Below are positions 1 to 6,831 of a stretch of DNA of 64,000 bases, piece by piece. Location of the stretch: contig JABTVA010000004.1 of assembly GCA_015075075.1 (NCBI GenBank), positions 1-64,000 on the forward strand. The letters are read 5' to 3'. Position numbers and translations under genes: made by a program. The stretch comes from Deltaproteobacteria bacterium (GTDB lineage Bacteria > Desulfobacterota > GWC2-55-46). Positions within the stretch are counted from its first letter, which is position 1, and the number at the start of each line of letters is the position of its first letter. The notes below the pieces were generated by a model. It was not told the DNA's origin. It did no database searches and saw only the letters and a program-made list of their open reading frames with translations.

Positions 1-57
1 TGGAAAATCTCTAATTTTTAGAGGTTGCCTATTGTCTTTAAACCAAAAGGAGGCCTT

Positions 58-390
58 ATGAAGAGGATAATTTCCTGTGCGGTTTTAACCCTGGCGCTGG
101 CCGTTCCGGGAGCGGCCCTGGCGGCTGACGCGGGTTCGCTTTTCAAGTCCAGGTGCCAGCCGTGCCACGGCCCCGAGGCAAAAGGCACGGCGATAGCGCC
201 GGGCCTGGCGAATAGCCAGTTCGTGCGGGACGCCTCCAGGGAGGAAATCGCCCAGACCATAACCAAGGGCCGCCAGGGTGCGGACAGGAAATACCCGCAG
301 CAGTTCCCGGCGGGGATGCCCCCGCAGAAGCTTTCAGATGAAGAGGTGAGCCAGCTGATAGACTATCTGAAGGGGCTCCAGGGCAAATAG
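58..390 (+). CDS. Small periplasmic c-type cytochrome (class I, monoheme)
   Basis: 110 residues. A signal peptide (about residues 1-22, ending in an Ala-rich stretch) leads to a short mature domain with one heme-attachment motif CQPCH (C33, C36, H37). A likely distal Met ligand lies in PAGMPP (M87). The length and the C-terminal helix (LIDYLKG) fit the mono-heme cytochrome c class I family, which shuttles electrons in the periplasm. The ATG at 58 is chosen over an in-frame ATG at 25 because an AGGAGG box ends 4 nt upstream and the signal peptide starts cleanly there. It is monocistronic: a strong terminator follows at about 413. The partner oxidoreductase cannot be named from this context. 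Confidence 0.9.
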   Translation: MKRIISCAVLTLALAVPGAALAADAGSLFKSRCQPCHGPEAKGTAIAPGLANSQFVRDASREEIAQTITKGRQGADRKYPQQFPAGMPPQKLSDEEVSQLIDYLKGLQGK

Positions 391-412
391 AACCAATACC
401 GGTTTTGAATTG

Positions 413-446
413 AAAAAGCCCGGCGGCAAACCGCCGGGCTTTTTTT
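413..446 (+). terminator. Rho-independent terminator after the cytochrome gene
   Basis: A perfect GC-rich hairpin (AGCCCGGCGG / CCGCCGGGCT, loop about 4 nt) is followed by seven T residues. It lies 23 nt after the cytochrome stop codon. Confidence 0.9.
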
Positions 447-548
447 ATTGGCCTGCCAGGTCGGGGTTCCATGACAGCAAAGATTTCAGAAGCATTACCT
501 CCCGCCTCCCCCGCAACGAATCCTTACTTTTCTTCCTGACCGCAAAAC

Positions 549-592
549 CTTAACGCGCCCGTAACCCTGCCTTTACCCGACTCCCCCATAAT
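549..592 (+). promoter_or_regulatory. Pho-box-like promoter (three 11-bp repeats plus -10)
   Basis: Three pentamers TTAAC, GTAAC and TTTAC start at 550, 561 and 572, exactly 11 bp apart. A CATAAT hexamer at 587-592 follows after a 10-bp gap. This is the architecture of PhoB-type activated promoters (direct repeats on one helix face replacing the -35). It lies 27 nt upstream of the receiver gene. The same arrangement recurs at 998-1040 and 3867-3898. Binding by a PhoB-like protein is inferred. Confidence 0.7.
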
Positions 593-619
593 AAAAGAAA
601 AAAGTAAAAAGGAGAAAGG

Positions 620-1048
620 ATGGGAAAGGAAAGGATTCTGATAATCGAGGACGAGCTGGACCTTCTGGACCTCGTGGATTTCAACCTCACTCGAAAGGGC
701 TATACGACTCGCGGGGCGCTCGACGGAATGGAAGGTTTAAGCCTCGCAAGGTCGTTCGCGCCGGAGCTTGTGATACTCGATCTGATGCTCCCCGGCATCG
801 ACGGATGGGAGCTTTGCAGGCTCATAAAAAAGGAATTGGCCGGGGTCCGAGTGCTAATGCTCACGGCCAAGGGCCTGCCCGGCGACATGGAAAAGGGATT
901 GGAGACAGGCGCCGACGACTACATGACCAAGCCCTTCGGCCTGGATGAGCTTTTTTCCAGGGTGGAGCGCCTGCTTAAGGGGACAGGAAGCGGAACTTTA
1001 ACATCCCCGTCACAATCCCTTGACAATGGCCGTCCATACTCTTTTTAA
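620..1048 (+). CDS. Receiver-only (CheY-like) response regulator
   Basis: 142 residues, almost entirely a receiver domain. The acidic pair is E10/D11, the phospho-acceptor D54 (VILDLMLPG), then T82 and K104 (YMTKPF). The sequence resembles OmpR/PhoB receivers, but no winged-helix domain follows: after about residue 120 there are only some 20 low-complexity residues. It is either a single-domain relay protein or a truncated PhoB paralogue. The start has a GGAGAAAGG box just upstream. A Pho-box-like promoter precedes it and another lies inside its 3' end. No histidine kinase is adjacent. The full-length PhoB-like protein at 3906 is its likely functional neighbour. Confidence 0.85.
   Translation: MGKERILIIEDELDLLDLVDFNLTRKGYTTRGALDGMEGLSLARSFAPELVILDLMLPGIDGWELCRLIKKELAGVRVLMLTAKGLPGDMEKGLETGADDYMTKPFGLDELFSRVERLLKGTGSGTLTSPSQSLDNGRPYSF
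998..1040 (+). promoter_or_regulatory. Pho-box-like promoter inside the receiver gene 3' end
   Basis: TTAAC (998), GTCAC (1009) and TTGAC (1020) repeat every 11 bp. After exactly 10 bp comes CATACT (1035-1040), a plausible -10. It would start transcription just before the Cys-rich gene at 1067 and could also serve the porin at 1296. The middle GTCAC is close to the classical TGTCA half of the enterobacterial Pho box. Confidence 0.65.
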
Positions 1049-1066
1049 AAACAAGGAGAAAAAGAG

Positions 1067-1251
1067 ATGGAATGTCCGTATCTGGAAAAGGGGAGGGTGG
1101 CCTTGTGCGGCGCATCTATTACCATGATGGCCCCTCGATCGGAAGGCGAGGAAAGGCCTGCAGCACCGAAGACCACTACCGCTGCCCGATGCTCGTAAGC
1201 CATGTGCTGAGGTCAGGAATAAGGAAAGAGCGCGTAAATAGGACCGCTTAA
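1067..1251 (+). pseudogene. Small Cys-rich protein gene with an internal frameshift
   Basis: An AAGGAG box precedes an ATG at 1067. Frame 1 reads MECPYLEKGRVALCGAS and stops at 1196-1198 after 43 codons. From about 1150 a second frame reads KACSTEDHYRCPMLVSHVL and stops at 1249-1251. The two halves look like one protein with spaced Cys residues (CPY..., ...C..AS, ...CSTEDHYRCPML). Small soluble proteins of this pattern occur widely in environmental proteobacteria without known function; this is recalled, not searched. One indel around the GAGGAAAGG run (1148-1156) would restore a protein of roughly 60 residues. It may be a true pseudogene, a programmed shift or a sequence error. Confidence 0.55.
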
Positions 1252-1295
1252 CAAATCCCCGCAGGGGCATATCAATAAGGAGGACGTACAAACAG

Positions 1296-2483
1296 ATGAA
1301 GAGAAAACTTATCTGGACTCTCGCTTTCGCAACTCTCGGTGCCTGTCTGATATCAGGTGCCGCGGCCCCGGCACACGCGGAGTTCATGTTCGGCGAAGAG
1401 ACAAAGGGCGTGAAGGTATCACAAAACGAGTCCGACATGACCATAAGGCTCAGGCTCCAGCCCAGGTTCGACTTCGGCGACACAATCAAGTCAAAGGACG
1501 GCAGCTCCTACGCGAGCGAGAGCGACCTGTATCTGAGGAGGGTGCGCCTTGAGCTCGGCGGAAGCCTCCTCACGAAGACCCTGACCTATAATGTGACCCT
1601 CACAGCAGACAAGTGGGACAAAGCCGGAAACACGAACGAGATCGGCGTACAGTACGCGTACCTCAAGTGGAAAGCCGATGATGCCTTTACTCTTACAGCC
1701 GGAAAAGAGAAGCTCCCCTATTCGAGGGTCTCTCTTGCCTCCTCATCCAAGCAGCTCGTCATAGAAAGGCCGGTCTCTACCGAGGCCGCGAAAAAGGTAT
1801 TCGGCAAGACCGACGCCTATTACCAGCCGAAGCTCGCGGCCTCAGGGAAGGCAGCCGAGGGCGTTTTCGCCTACGAGGTGGCCGTGGCCGACGGCTGGCA
1901 GAACGGGGAGGCGATACAGACCAACAGGACCGTCTTCAAGGCGGCCCCGCTCTACGCGGCAAGGGTAGAGCTATCGCCGCCGGGATGGGTCGAGAAGTCC
2001 AAGAGCGATGCCCACCTCGGCAAGGGGCAGCACCTTACCTTCGGCGCGAACGTCGTCAACCAGGGCAGCATAGAATACAAGGAAAACGGGTTTGAGGAGG
2101 ACAGGACTCTCCTCGGCCTCGACATATCGGGCCACTTGAACGGGCTTACCGCCCAGTTCGAGTATAACGCTTGGGAGGTCGACTCGACCGATCCTGCGGT
2201 CGGCGCCTCCAAGCCCAGGGGCTGGTACGCGCAGGCGGGTTATTTCATAGACGGCCCGAATATCGAGCCCGTGGCCAGGTACGAGGTCTATGACCAGGAC
2301 TCGAACGCCGCGGACAAGGAGGAGAAGGTAACGACCCTCGGTGTCAACTGGTACGGCAAGGGGCACAGTCTCAAGGTAGGGGCGAACTGGGTGCGCCACG
2401 AGTTCGACAATAACGCGAGCGGCAGGCTTGCAAACGCCGACTCAAAGGACCTTTTCCAGGTGCAGGCCCAGATGTACTTCTAA
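1296..2483 (+). CDS. Phosphate-selective porin, OprO/OprP family (copy 1)
   Basis: 395 residues with a signal peptide (cleavage near AHA-EF, residue about 28) and a C-terminal Phe (QAQMYF), as expected for a BAM-inserted outer-membrane barrel. The start of the mature region (LRLQPRFDFGDT) and the alternating beta-strand pattern are typical of the Porin_O_P family, whose members form anion channels induced by phosphate starvation. AAGGAGG lies upstream of the ATG. Its neighbours are a Pho-box-like promoter, pstS and a PhoB-like regulator, which supports phosphate or phosphonate entry as the role. A close paralogue (same mature start, same EVDST motif and C terminus) lies at 44558-45727. Confidence 0.88.
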   Translation: MKRKLIWTLAFATLGACLISGAAAPAHAEFMFGEETKGVKVSQNESDMTIRLRLQPRFDFGDTIKSKDGSSYASESDLYLRRVRLELGGSLLTKTLTYNVTLTADKWDKAGNTNEIGVQYAYLKWKADDAFTLTAGKEKLPYSRVSLASSSKQLVIERPVSTEAAKKVFGKTDAYYQPKLAASGKAAEGVFAYEVAVADGWQNGEAIQTNRTVFKAAPLYAARVELSPPGWVEKSKSDAHLGKGQHLTFGANVVNQGSIEYKENGFEEDRTLLGLDISGHLNGLTAQFEYNAWEVDSTDPAVGASKPRGWYAQAGYFIDGPNIEPVARYEVYDQDSNAADKEEKVTTLGVNWYGKGHSLKVGANWVRHEFDNNASGRLANADSKDLFQVQAQMYF

Positions 2484-2612
2484 GGGAAGCTCTGATTGAT
2501 TCAATGTGTTCGTCATTGCGAGCGAAGCGAAGCAATCTTATCTTAATCAGCAGGGGATTGCTTGAGCAAAGCCCTCGCAATGACAACAGAAAACAGAATT
2601 AATCAGACCTTC
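2484..2612. repeat. Palindromic intergenic repeat, family B, copy 1
   Basis: It opens with GAAGCTCTGATTGATTC and closes with GAATTAATCAGACCTTC, which are inverted copies of each other. The inner part GTCATTGCGAGCGAAG... is also self-complementary with ...CTCGCAATGAC. Related copies are at 28432, 34289 and 45851. The 264-bp gap between the porin and pstS is otherwise occupied only by the pstS promoter. Confidence 0.8.
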
Positions 2613-2628
2613 TAAGGAGATTCAGCGT

Positions 2629-2657
2629 TTGACAGGGCCGCAGACACCCTGTAAATA
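2629..2657 (+). promoter_or_regulatory. Probable pstS promoter
   Basis: TTGACA (2629-2634), a 17-bp spacer and TAAATA (2652-2657) fit a sigma70 promoter about 90 nt upstream of the pstS ATG. TTGAC and GTAAA (2651) are also 22 bp apart, two turns of the 11-bp Pho-box period, but the middle repeat is poor. PhoB control is therefore only possible. Confidence 0.45.
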
Positions 2658-2747
2658 CCCGCGAAAAAGTTGCGGGGCTCTTCATCCAGCCAGGGCGGGA
2701 GCGGCCACCCTCCCGCCCTGTAAAAAAAATCGAACCAAGGAGAAGAT

Positions 2748-3791
2748 ATGAGAAAGGAAATGCTTCTTGTAATCATGTGCGCGGCGATGGCTCTCGTGTC
2801 CGGGAAGGCCTGGGCCGAGGCGCTCATAAACGGCGCGGGCGCGACCTTCCCCTACCCGCTCTATTCGAAGTGGGTCTACGAGTACGGGAAGATAACCGGC
2901 GCGAAGATAAACTACCAGTCAATAGGGAGCGGCGGCGGCATAAGGCAGATAAAGGCCAAGACCGTGGATTTCGGCGCATCCGACGCGCCGCTTGAGTTTA
3001 ATGACCTGGAGGAGTCCGGCCTCATGCAGTTCCCGGCGGCGGTGGGCGGGGTGGTGCCGGTAGTGAACATCAAGGGCATCGGGCCCGGCGAGCTCAAGCT
3101 CACCCCTGGCGTGCTGGCCGATATCTATCTCGGGAAGATAGAGAAGTGGGACGACAAGGCCATACAGGCCCTTAATCCGGGGCTTAAGCTGCCGTCGGAT
3201 TCCATAACCGTCGTCCGCCGCTCTGACGGGAGCGGCACTACCTGGATTTTCACCAACTACCTCAGCAAGGTGAGCGCCGAATGGAAGGATAAGGTCGGCT
3301 TCGGCACTGCGGTCAACTGGCCGGCGGGGGTCGGCGGCAAGGGCAACGAGGGTGTCGCGAATTACGTGAAGAGGATAAAGAACACCATCGGCTACGTGGA
3401 GCTTGTGTACGCGCTCCAAAATAAGCTCACCTACACGAGCCTCCAGAACAAGGAAAAGAATTTTGTGCAGCCGTCAAAGGAGAGCTTCATTGCCGCGGCA
3501 TCCGGCGCGGACTGGAAAGGCACGCCCGGCTTTTCAGTGGTACTCACCGACCAGCCCGGAAAGGACTCCTGGCCAATGGCCGGCGCGACCTTCATACTGG
3601 TCCATAAGAACCCCCAGAACTGCGGCAATGCCAGGGCGGTCCTCGAGTTTTTCGACTGGGCCTACCAGAACGGCGCGGAGATGGCCACGGCGCTCGATTA
3701 CGTGCCCATCCCCAAAAACGTTTACTCGATAGTGGAGGATACCTGGGCGAGCCAGATAGCCTGCGGAGGCGAGCAGGTCTGGAAAAAGTAG
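2748..3791 (+). CDS. pstS: Phosphate ABC transporter substrate-binding protein PstS
   Basis: 347 residues with a signal peptide (about 1-23, ...KAWA-EA). The mature start INGAGATFPYPLYSKW, then YQSIGSGGGIRQI, DFGASDAPL and later RSDGSGTTWIFTNYL are the phosphate-binding loops of periplasmic PstS proteins. The protein captures Pi and hands it to the PstCA membrane channel. AAGGAGAAG precedes the ATG. Unusually, no pstC, pstA, pstB or phoU follows. The gene ends at a terminator, and the next gene is a PhoB-like regulator. It stands between the phosphate porin and phoB, so it fits a phosphate-starvation cluster. Confidence 0.95.
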   Translation: MRKEMLLVIMCAAMALVSGKAWAEALINGAGATFPYPLYSKWVYEYGKITGAKINYQSIGSGGGIRQIKAKTVDFGASDAPLEFNDLEESGLMQFPAAVGGVVPVVNIKGIGPGELKLTPGVLADIYLGKIEKWDDKAIQALNPGLKLPSDSITVVRRSDGSGTTWIFTNYLSKVSAEWKDKVGFGTAVNWPAGVGGKGNEGVANYVKRIKNTIGYVELVYALQNKLTYTSLQNKEKNFVQPSKESFIAAASGADWKGTPGFSVVLTDQPGKDSWPMAGATFILVHKNPQNCGNARAVLEFFDWAYQNGAEMATALDYVPIPKNVYSIVEDTWASQIACGGEQVWKK

Positions 3792-3813
3792 GTCCTCCTG
3801 AGAAAAAAACAGG

Positions 3814-3847
3814 AAAAAAAGCCGCCCCTTGCAGGGCGGCTTTTTTT
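3814..3847 (+). terminator. Rho-independent terminator after pstS
   Basis: GCCGCCC and GGGCGGC form a 7-bp stem (3821-3840) followed by seven T residues and preceded by a run of A. It separates pstS from the phoB promoter. Confidence 0.9.
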
Positions 3848-3866
3848 ATGAGATCTCAATCGACCC

Positions 3867-3898
3867 GTAACATTGCCTTAACAATGGCGGAATAGAAT
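3867..3898 (+). promoter_or_regulatory. Pho-box-like promoter of the PhoB-like gene
   Basis: GTAAC (3867) and TTAAC (3878) are 11 bp apart, with a weaker TCAAT in register at 3856. A 10-bp gap leads to TAGAAT (3893-3898). The ATG at 3906 is only 7 nt after this -10, so transcription would start at or next to the start codon. This suggests positive autoregulation, as is usual for phoB. Confidence 0.65.
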
Positions 3899-3905
3899 CG
3901 AGCAT

Positions 3906-4586
3906 ATGAGACAGACCATACTCGCGGTAGACGATGAAACCGATATCCTGAGGCTCCTGAGGTATAACCTCGTCAACGCGGGATACGTCCTGCTGGAAGC
4001 GGAGGACGGGCCAGAAGCCCTGGAGCTTGCCAGGAAGTCCTCTCCTGACCTGATACTACTTGACGTGATGCTCCCGAACATGGACGGGAACGAGGTCCTT
4101 AAGCGGCTGAAGGCGGCCCCGGACACAAAGGGGATACCGGTTATCATGCTCACGGCAAAGGGAGAGGAGATAGACAGGGTGCTGGGGCTTGAGCTGGGCG
4201 CGGACGACTACATCGTGAAGCCCTTCAGCCCCAGGGAACTCCTTCTTAGGATAAAGGCGGTGATCAGGAAGGGGCAGGAAGCCGCGCCGAAGGTGGTGGC
4301 CGCCGGGCCGCTTTCCATAGATACCGAAAGGTTCGCCGCTTTCGCGGACGGAAAAAGGCTCGACCTGACCGCTGCCGAGTTCAGGCTCCTCCTCTCACTT
4401 GTTGAGGCGAGGGGCAGGGTCGTCGGCAGGGAGACGCTCCTCAGGCGCATGGGGGGAGACGAAATGCCCGCAGGCTCGCGGACCATAGACACGCACATAA
4501 GGAACATCAGGATGAAGCTCGGGGCGCACGGCGGGCTTATCGAAACCGTAAGGGGATTGGGCTACAGGTTCATCGGAGGCGGGTAG
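3906..4586 (+). CDS. phoB: PhoB-like winged-helix response regulator
   Basis: 226 residues in two domains. The receiver (1-120) has D9/D10, phospho-acceptor D53 (LLDVMLPNMDG), T83 and K105 (IVKPFSP). The C-terminal OmpR/PhoB winged helix starts near LDLTAAEFRLL, with the recognition helix SRTIDTHIRNIRMKL and ends in the wing ETVRGLGYRF. Such proteins bind direct 11-bp repeats, which is what lies upstream of this gene and of two others in the cluster. No PhoR-type kinase follows; a dispersed repeat and then a minus-strand arsenic operon do. The phoB name rests on domain type and on the pstS/porin neighbourhood. Confidence 0.82.
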   Translation: MRQTILAVDDETDILRLLRYNLVNAGYVLLEAEDGPEALELARKSSPDLILLDVMLPNMDGNEVLKRLKAAPDTKGIPVIMLTAKGEEIDRVLGLELGADDYIVKPFSPRELLLRIKAVIRKGQEAAPKVVAAGPLSIDTERFAAFADGKRLDLTAAEFRLLLSLVEARGRVVGRETLLRRMGGDEMPAGSRTIDTHIRNIRMKLGAHGGLIETVRGLGYRFIGGG

Positions 4587-4705
4587 GCTGCTGAAAAAGC
4601 CCAATCTGCGGCGTCGTCTTCAAAATTCGTCACTGAGGCGTACTAAGGAGAGTACGCCTCATTCCTCATTTTTCGACTCCTTGCATCTTGAGCTTTTTGA
4701 GCAGC
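4587..4705. repeat. Palindromic dispersed repeat, family A, copy 1
   Basis: A 119-bp element starts directly after the regulator stop codon. Its ends GCTGCTGAAAAAGC and GCTTTTTGAGCAGC are inverted repeats (13 of 14 match), and its centre GAGGCGTACT...AGTACGCCTC forms a second hairpin. A near-identical copy lies at 11871-11987 inside the nuo operon. There is no coding capacity. The form is MITE- or REP-like. Confidence 0.85.
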
Positions 4706-4768
4706 CTGAATGAGATTTTGAGTTTTTAGCAAAATATTAGCAACGTCGCGGAAGGAATGTCCGCCGCC

Positions 4769-5839
4769 TCAGGAATAGGGAGCCCTTAGCCTCAAGTCCG
4801 AAGCCTCGGTCCCGAAGACCCGCTTTCTGAAATACACTGACACATTCACAAGGGCCATCATTACCGGCACCTCGACCAGCGGGCCGATGATTGCGGCGAA
4901 TGCCGCCTCGGAGTGGATTCCGAAGGTGGCGATCGCCACGGCTATGGCCAGCTCGAAGTTGTTCGAGGCCGCGGTAAAGGCTATTGTAGCGGTCCTGGGA
5001 TAATCCGCTCGCGCCTTCTTCCCCATCCAGAAGCTTATTAAAAACATTACCACGAAATAGACGAGGAGCGGCAGGGCTATGATCGCCGCATCGAGGGGTA
5101 TCCTCATAACCTCACCGCCCTTCAGGCTGAACATGACGATTATGGTAAAGAGGAGCGCCGCAAGGGTAATGGGGCTTATCTTCGGAATGAACGAGCCCTC
5201 GTACCAGCCGCGCCCTTTAAGCCTTACGAGAATGAGCCTGGTAAACATGCCCGAAAAGAAAGGTATGCCGAGGTATATGAGGACGCTCTTAGCTATGTCC
5301 GGCATGCCAATATTGACGACCGCGCCTTCCGCGCCCAGAAGCGGAGGGAGTAGCGTTATGAAGAACCAGGCGTAGAGGCTGTAAAAGACTATCTGGAAGA
5401 GGCTATTCACGGCCACTATGCCCGCCGCGTACTCCGAATCACCTCCGGCGAGGTTGTTCCAGACTATGACCATGGCGATGCAGCGCGCAAGCCCCACGAG
5501 TATGAGGCCGGCCATGTACCCGGGGTGGTTCCCGAGAAAGAGGACGGCCAGGCCGAACATGAGCGCCGGGCCGATAAGCCAGTTCTGGACGAGGGAAATG
5601 GAAAGTATCTTCTTGTCCCTGAAGACCTTGCCGAGCTCCTCGTAACGGACCTTCGCAAGAGGCGGGTACATCATGAGTATGAGGCCTGCGGCTATGGGTA
5701 TGTTGGTCGTGCCGCTCCCGAGCGAATCTATAAAGACCGAAAGCGCGGGAAACGCCCAGCCAGCGAAGACGCCAGCGGCCATGGCCAGTAGCACCCAGAC
5801 GGTCAGGAACCTGTCAATGAAAGAAAGCCCTGCCGCCAT
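4769..5839 (-). CDS. arsB: Arsenite efflux permease, ACR3 family
   Basis: 356 residues with about ten hydrophobic helices. The ACR3 signature region [18 protein letters not shown] carries the membrane Cys (C120) that members of this family need for As(III) transport. ACR3 pumps arsenite out using the membrane potential. It is the last gene of an arsR-arsC-ACR3 operon on the minus strand. Its ATG lies at the end of the (damaged) arsC coding region. The sequence clearly belongs to the ACR3/BASS-like fold and not to the 12-helix ArsB fold; arsB is used here only as the functional symbol (acr3 is equally valid). Confidence 0.93.
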   Translation of the reverse strand: MAAGLSFIDRFLTVWVLLAMAAGVFAGWAFPALSVFIDSLGSGTTNIPIAAGLILMMYPPLAKVRYEELGKVFRDKKILSISLVQNWLIGPALMFGLAVLFLGNHPGYMAGLILVGLARCIAMVIVWNNLAGGDSEYAAGIVAVNSLFQIVFYSLYAWFFITLLPPLLGAEGAVVNIGMPDIAKSVLIYLGIPFFSGMFTRLILVRLKGRGWYEGSFIPKISPITLAALLFTIIVMFSLKGGEVMRIPLDAAIIALPLLVYFVVMFLISFWMGKKARADYPRTATIAFTAASNNFELAIAVAIATFGIHSEAAFAAIIGPLVEVPVMMALVNVSVYFRKRVFGTEASDLRLRAPYS

Positions 5840-5901
5840 CTACGAACCTTTTTCCATTTCTGGCAGTCTTTTAATGAAGTCCGTATATCGTCCCTGACCC
5901 T
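5840..5901 (-). pseudogene. Detached 3' remnant of arsC
   Basis: This stretch lies between the premature arsC TGA and the ACR3 start codon. It encodes the missing C-terminal helix in two frames: RVRDDIR directly after the TGA, then DFIKRLPEMEKGS ending at TAG 5840-5842. The stop would have touched the ACR3 ATG, a normal operon junction. This supports the view that the original arsC ended here. Confidence 0.6.
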
Positions 5902-6264
5902 TCAGCAATGCGCCATAGCCTCTTCACCGCTCATTAAGCCTTTGGCGAGCCTTGGCGGGTCGTCAAAGCCCGCGTGCACTATTTTCGGCGCGCCGGGGAA
6001 AAGAGGGCAGTTCTCGTCCGCGACCGAGCAGACAGTTATCACGAGGTCGAAATGCCTTCCATTCACGGCATCCATGCCCTTCGATGCCTGGCCGCTTATG
6101 TCCACACCTGCCTCCTGCATGGCCTCTACCGCGAGAGGGTCGAGCCCCTTGGGTTTTGTGCCCGCGGATTCGGCCTCTATGCTGCCGGCCCAGAAGTGGC
6201 GCGTCCATGCCTCGGCCATCTGGCTCCTGCACGAGTTCCCGGTGCAGAGGAACAGCACCCTCAT
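5902..6264 (-). CDS. arsC: Arsenate reductase (LMW-phosphatase type), C-terminally truncated
   Basis: 120 residues as read. The P-loop CTGNSCRS holds the nucleophile C7, and C79 and C86 (VCSVADENC) keep the 7-residue spacing of the redox relay in thioredoxin-coupled ArsC, which reduces arsenate to arsenite. The ATG at 6264 overlaps the arsR stop (ATGA); upstream in-frame codons belong to arsR. The family normally continues 20-25 residues after GEEAMAH with an RVRDEI helix. Here a TGA stops translation, yet the codons right after it read RVRDDIR in the same frame. A further shift gives DFIKRLPEMEKGS and a TAG at 5840-5842. The 3' end therefore carries a nonsense change and a 1-nt indel; the protein may be unstable or inactive. 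Confidence 0.85.
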   Translation of the reverse strand: MRVLFLCTGNSCRSQMAEAWTRHFWAGSIEAESAGTKPKGLDPLAVEAMQEAGVDISGQASKGMDAVNGRHFDLVITVCSVADENCPLFPGAPKIVHAGFDDPPRLAKGLMSGEEAMAHC

Positions 6265-6629
6265 TTTTTTGCCTGTGTCCTGCAAAGCTCCTCCTTTGAG
6301 ACCCCGGTGATCCTTTTGAGGCTCAGCAGATCCTTTGTCACGGAACTGTCGCCTGCGAGCGCCTCCCTGACCCACCTCAGGGCCTTCCGTGCCGGGGGAG
6401 AGGCGTCCGGGCCCGCGAGCCTGAAGTACACCCACCTGCCGTCCTTCCGGGAGCTTATGAGGCCGGCCTGATGGAGCACGCCGAGATGCCTGGAAACCGT
6501 GGAGGGCGCAAGCCCGAGGAGGCCGACTATCTGGCATACGCAGAGCTCGCCGCCTGAAAGGGCCATTATGGCCCGGAGCCTTGCCTTATCGGAAAGCGCC
6601 TTTGCTATGGAAACCGTCTCGTTCATCAT
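6261..6629 (-). CDS. arsR: ArsR-type arsenic-responsive repressor
   Basis: 122 residues from the ATG at 6629. A winged helix-turn-helix of the ArsR/SmtB family has the metalloid-binding motif ELCVC (C30, C32) next to the recognition helix APSTVSRHLGVLHQAGL. As(III) binding to these thiols releases the repressor from DNA. An in-frame ATG at 6662 is rejected because the promoter -35 (6657-6662) would lie at and just inside that start. No Shine-Dalgarno is seen at 6629 and the -10 is only 3-8 nt away, so the transcript is probably leaderless or nearly so. The ATGA overlap with arsC couples the two genes. Confidence 0.88.
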   Translation of the reverse strand: MMNETVSIAKALSDKARLRAIMALSGGELCVCQIVGLLGLAPSTVSRHLGVLHQAGLISSRKDGRWVYFRLAGPDASPPARKALRWVREALAGDSSVTKDLLSLKRITGVSKEELCRTQAKK

Positions 6630-6632
6630 AAT

Positions 6633-6662
6633 ACTATAATTCGCCAAATAACGAATTGTCAA
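6633..6662 (-). promoter_or_regulatory. arsR promoter with embedded inverted-repeat operator
   Basis: On the minus strand, TTGACA (6657-6662), an 18-bp spacer and TATAGT (6633-6638) form a sigma70 promoter. The spacer and part of both boxes are occupied by a perfect inverted repeat AATTCG-N8-CGAATT (6638-6657). A dimeric ArsR on this site would block RNA polymerase, giving autorepression lifted by arsenite. Confidence 0.75.
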
Positions 6663-6831
6663 GTGCTGTTACGCAGGTATGCCTGGGGTATGCCGGACAG
6701 GGGGGCATTTCAGGAAAAGGGATTCCCGGCCCGCGAAGGAGAAGGCGCTGATCTGGCCTCTTCAAAAAATGAATGATTGTTTGAACTGCTCGGGATATGG
6801 AGGCGGGCTGGAGCCTTTGGGGGGGTGGCGG

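Noticed and set aside
1228-1258. GTAAAT/TTAAC pair upstream of the first porin as another Pho box
   Set aside because: The pentamers are not 11 or 22 bp apart and no -10 follows at 10 bp; the box at 998-1024 already covers the transcript.
5902-5904. TGA in arsC as selenocysteine
   Set aside because: The family has no redox residue here (an aromatic/basic pair precedes RVRDE), and no SECIS-like hairpin follows. A second frameshift lies just downstream.
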